The position numbers and the translations under genes are program-made. Below the pieces are notes generated by a model. It was not told the DNA's origin and made no database searches. It worked only from the letters and a program-made list of their open reading frames with translations. A DNA stretch of 64,000 nucleotides. Origin: Streptomyces sp. NRRL F-4489. Lineage in GTDB: Bacteria > Actinomycetota > Actinomycetes > Streptomycetales > Streptomycetaceae. This document shows, piece after piece, positions 61,536 through 64,000 of the stretch (position 1 is its first letter; each line of letters opens with the position of its first letter). The stretch covers positions 1 through 64,000 of the forward strand of contig NZ_LLZI01000276.1 in NCBI RefSeq assembly GCF_001509485.1, in the 5' to 3' direction.

Positions 61536-64000
61536 ATGCGCTGGCCGCTCCGGATCGGGCTGCTCGGGCCGTTCCAGGTCCAGGCCGGCGACGGGGCGGC
61601 GGTGGAGGTGCCTGGCACCAGGTCGCGCGCGCTGCTCGCCGCGCTCGCGCTCCAACCGGGCCGGATCGTCCCCCGCGAGCGGCTCGTTGACTGGATCTGG
61701 GGCGAGCGGCCGCCCGCCGACGCGGCGAATGCCGTCCAGGCACTGGTGTCCAGGCTGCGCAGGGTGTTGCCGGCCGGGGTGATCGAGGCCAAGTCAGGTG
61801 GGTACGGGCTGGTCATCGACCCGGACGCGGTGGATGTGAGCCGGTTCGACCGCCTCGTCGCCCAGGCACGCGCCGCCCAGGAGCCGGTCCGGGTGGGCCT
61901 GCTGCGCTCGGCGCTGGAGCTGTGGCGCGGGGACGCGATGGAGGGCATCGCGCTGCGCGGCAGCCAGGCGTTCGACGCGGCGGTGGCGGGGCTGGGCGAG
62001 CGGTATCTCGCCGCGCTCGGGGACCGTATCGACGCGGAACTCCGCCTGGGCCTCGGCGCCGGCCTCGTCCCCGAACTCACCGGTCTGGTGGCGAAGTACC
62101 CGCTGCGGGAGGGCTTCGTCGCCGCGCTGATGCGGGCGCTCGCCGAGGCCGGCCGGGGCGCGGAGGCGCTGGCGGCGTACCAGCGGCTGCGCGAGCGGCT
62201 GGCCGACGAGCTGGGCGCCGATCCGTCTCCTGAAGTGGCCACGTTGCACACGTGCTTGCTACGCGGCGAGCTGGGCAGTGCGCCCCGCGGCGGACCGCCG
62301 AGCGGACCGCACGACGGACCGCACGACGGACCGCACGGTGGGCCGCGCGGCGGACCGCACGGCGGACTGGATGGCGGGCCGCCCGGACCCCGGGGGCACA
62401 GGCACCCGGAGAACCACACCACAGCGGACCCGCCCGCCAACAGAACCAACCTGCGCGCCGAACTCACCAGCTTCATCGGCCGGGACGAGGACGTCGCCGC
62501 CGTAGCCGAACTGACCGCCAGGCACCGCCTGGTCACCCTGACCGGCGCGGGCGGCTCCGGCAAGACGCGGCTGGCCACCCGGACCGCGCGGACCGTGCTC
62601 GACGGGCTGCCGGACGGGGTGTGGCTGGTCGAGCTGGCCGCCGTACGGGCGGGCGGGGAGCTGGCGCAGGCCACCCTGACCGCGATCGGCCTGCGGGACC
62701 AGGCACTGCCCGGCGGGGCGGCGGGCGGGGACGCGGCGGACCGGCTCGTCGCCGCGCTCCGCGAGCGCGCGGCCCTGCTGATCCTGGACAACTGCGAGCA
62801 TCTGATCGAGGCGGCCGCGGCGTTCGCGGACCGGCTGCTGGGCGAGTGCCGGCGGCTGCGGATCCTGGCCACGAGCCGGGAATCGCTCGGCATCACCGGC
62901 GAGGCGCTGTGGCAGGTCGAGCCGCTTCCGCTGCCCGCGCCGGACGCCGGGCCGGACGAGGCCGCCTCCTCCCCCGCGGTGCGGCTGCTGCGCGACCGGG
63001 CCGCCGCGGTGCGCCGGGACCTCGGCTCCGACCCGGGGGCGCCGGCCGCGATGGCGCGGATCTGCCGCGCGCTCGACGGCGTGCCGCTGGCGATCGAACT
63101 GGCCGCGGCGCGGCTGCGTACGATGTCCGCCGAGCAGCTGGCGCGCCGCCTCGACGACCGGTTCCGGCTGCTGACCGGCGGCAGCCGTACGGCACTCCCC
63201 CGGCACCGGACGCTGCGCGCGGTGGTGGACTGGAGCTGGGACCTGCTGTCCGAGGACGAACGCCGGGTGCTGCGGCGGCTGTCGGTGTTCTCCGGCGGGG
63301 CGAGCCTGGAAGCCGTCGAGCGGGTGTGCGCGGACGGGGAGTACGTCCTGGACCTGCTGACCGCGCTGACGGAGAAGTCGCTGCTGCTCGCGGACGTCGA
63401 GGGCACCCCGCGCTTCCGGATGCTGGAGACGATCCGGGAGTACGCGGCGCAGCACCTCGCCGAGGCGGGGGAGGCCGAGCGGGCGCGGCAGGCGCACCGG
63501 GCCTACTTCACCGAGCTGGCCGAGACCGCCGAACCGCATCTGCGCCGCGCCGAGCAGCTGGACTGGCTCGCCGTCCTCGAAGCCGAGCACGACAACATCG
63601 GCGCGGCACTGCGCGGCGCCATCGCCGAGGGCCGGGCCCAGGAGGCGATGCGGCTCGTCGCGGCCGCGGGGTGGTATTGGTTCCTCAGCGGGCACAAGGC
63701 CGAGGGCACCCAGCTGAGCATCGCGGCGGCCTCGCTGCCCGGTGAGGTGGCCGACGAGACGCGGGCGATGGCGTACACCATCGTCGCCATGCTGGTAACG
63801 GCCGGGCACGGCGATCAGTTCCAGGCACGGGAGTGGATCGAGCAGGCGCACCACTACACCGAACGCAGCAACCACCGCCATCCGCTGCGCTGGCTCGTCG
63901 GGCCGCTGGAGCGGATGCTGCGGGAGCCGACCGGCTTCCTGCCCGCGTTCGAACCGCTGCTGGCCGACGACGACCCGTGGGTACGCGCCCAGGCAAGGCT
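61536..64000 (+). CDS. AfsR-like large regulator (SARP-NB-ARC-TPR), truncated by window end
   Basis: At least 821 residues; continues past 64000. The N-terminal OmpR-type winged helix (IGLLGPFQVQAGDGAAVEVP; ERLVDWIWGERPPADAANAV) is followed by a BTAD domain (PLREGFVAALMRALAEAGRG; YQRLRERLADELGADPSPEV). A Gly/Pro/His linker of 12-bp DNA repeats (GPHDG) joins to an ATPase domain with Walker A LTGAGGSGKTRLA, LLILDNCEHL (Walker B) and LATSRESLGITGE, then the winged part and the start of a helical repeat region. This matches AfsR-class pathway or global regulators of antibiotic synthesis. ATG at 61536 has GGGA upstream; GTG at 61518 is the alternative. Confidence 0.85.
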   Translation, partial: MRWPLRIGLLGPFQVQAGDGAAVEVPGTRSRALLAALALQPGRIVPRERLVDWIWGERPPADAANAVQALVSRLRRVLPAGVIEAKSGGYGLVIDPDAVDVSRFDRLVAQARAAQEPVRVGLLRSALELWRGDAMEGIALRGSQAFDAAVAGLGERYLAALGDRIDAELRLGLGAGLVPELTGLVAKYPLREGFVAALMRALAEAGRGAEALAAYQRLRERLADELGADPSPEVATLHTCLLRGELGSAPRGGPPSGPHDGPHDGPHGGPRGGPHGGLDGGPPGPRGHRHPENHTTADPPANRTNLRAELTSFIGRDEDVAAVAELTARHRLVTLTGAGGSGKTRLATRTARTVLDGLPDGVWLVELAAVRAGGELAQATLTAIGLRDQALPGGAAGGDAADRLVAALRERAALLILDNCEHLIEAAAAFADRLLGECRRLRILATSRESLGITGEALWQVEPLPLPAPDAGPDEAASSPAVRLLRDRAAAVRRDLGSDPGAPAAMARICRALDGVPLAIELAAARLRTMSAEQLARRLDDRFRLLTGGSRTALPRHRTLRAVVDWSWDLLSEDERRVLRRLSVFSGGASLEAVERVCADGEYVLDLLTALTEKSLLLADVEGTPRFRMLETIREYAAQHLAEAGEAERARQAHRAYFTELAETAEPHLRRAEQLDWLAVLEAEHDNIGAALRGAIAEGRAQEAMRLVAAAGWYWFLSGHKAEGTQLSIAAASLPGEVADETRAMAYTIVAMLVTAGHGDQFQAREWIEQAHHYTERSNHRHPLRWLVGPLERMLREPTGFLPAFEPLLADDDPWVRAQAR

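Noticed and set aside
60137..63406. 1089-codon open frame on the minus strand across the P450 and regulator genes
   Set aside because: It is a high-GC shadow: the plus strand holds complete P450 and AfsR-like motifs, while this translation is Ser/Arg/Pro-rich without domains or a ribosome site.

Overview
The window looks like chromosomal DNA of a Streptomyces or very close relative. It has very high G+C with G/C at almost every third codon position, many GTG starts and ATGA/GTGA stop-start overlaps. It also carries families typical of this group: an SsgA-like sporulation protein, an XRE/DUF397 pair, a DUF574-type methyltransferase, DUF6153 and DUF6314 proteins, and a MutA/MutB/MeaB set. I see no rRNA, tRNA, CRISPR array, insertion sequence, integrase or replication origin.

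Layout. 0.1-8.4 kb: MarR and TetR regulators, two PH-domain membrane proteins, an SsgA-like protein, a membrane-anchored polysaccharide deacetylase, and a response regulator/histidine kinase/lipoprotein operon. 8.4-15.5 kb: a DUF1992 protein, a large secreted protein, and methylmalonyl-CoA mutase small and large subunits with the MeaB chaperone GTPase. 15.5-19.3 kb: LysR, an anti-sigma-type ATPase, DUF397, an XRE regulator and a methyltransferase. 19.4-21.7 kb: a four-unit PHO-box-like repeat before an ABC ATPase that has lost every catalytic motif, then a methyltransferase and a DUF6314 protein. 21.9-24.9 kb: aldehyde dehydrogenase plus amino-acid permease.

24.9-31.2 kb is a metal block. A nickel/cobalt permease has a Nur-like dyad upstream. 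A secreted copper-type protein and a Cu+-ATPase diverge from a region with three CsoR-type palindromes, followed by DUF6153 and DUF305 proteins. 31.2-36.1 kb: an acidic protein, MarR plus an MBL hydrolase (with an iron-box-like site and a perfect palindrome between them), and a MarR-ArgJ-arginase-family run. 36.4-47.2 kb: an unrecognised protein with tandem GEYEEY repeats, a Ser/Thr kinase, an Mrr-like membrane nuclease, a four-domain SpoIIE phosphatase, an HD-domain protein, a secreted protein and a phospholipase D-like protein.

47.4-54.3 kb: a methyltransferase, a Tat-exported flavoenzyme resembling Streptomyces L-glutamate oxidase, then a stress/redox group (KGG-repeat protein, hemerythrin, CBS pair, a stand-alone cytochrome oxidase subunit I and a small membrane protein). 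54.3-64 kb: a WYL regulator divergent from a VOC protein, a hexapeptide acetyltransferase, an MFS transporter, a kinase-fold phosphotransferase, remnants including a broken ATP-dependent DNA ligase, a cytochrome P450, and a large AfsR-like regulator cut off by the window end.

The most unusual items are the catalytically dead ABC ATPase behind a PHO-box-like array, the 12-bp periodic repeat between the TetR and PH-domain genes, the ArgJ/arginase pair that recalls clavam clusters, and the GEYEEY protein. All family assignments come from reading motifs; no database search was run.
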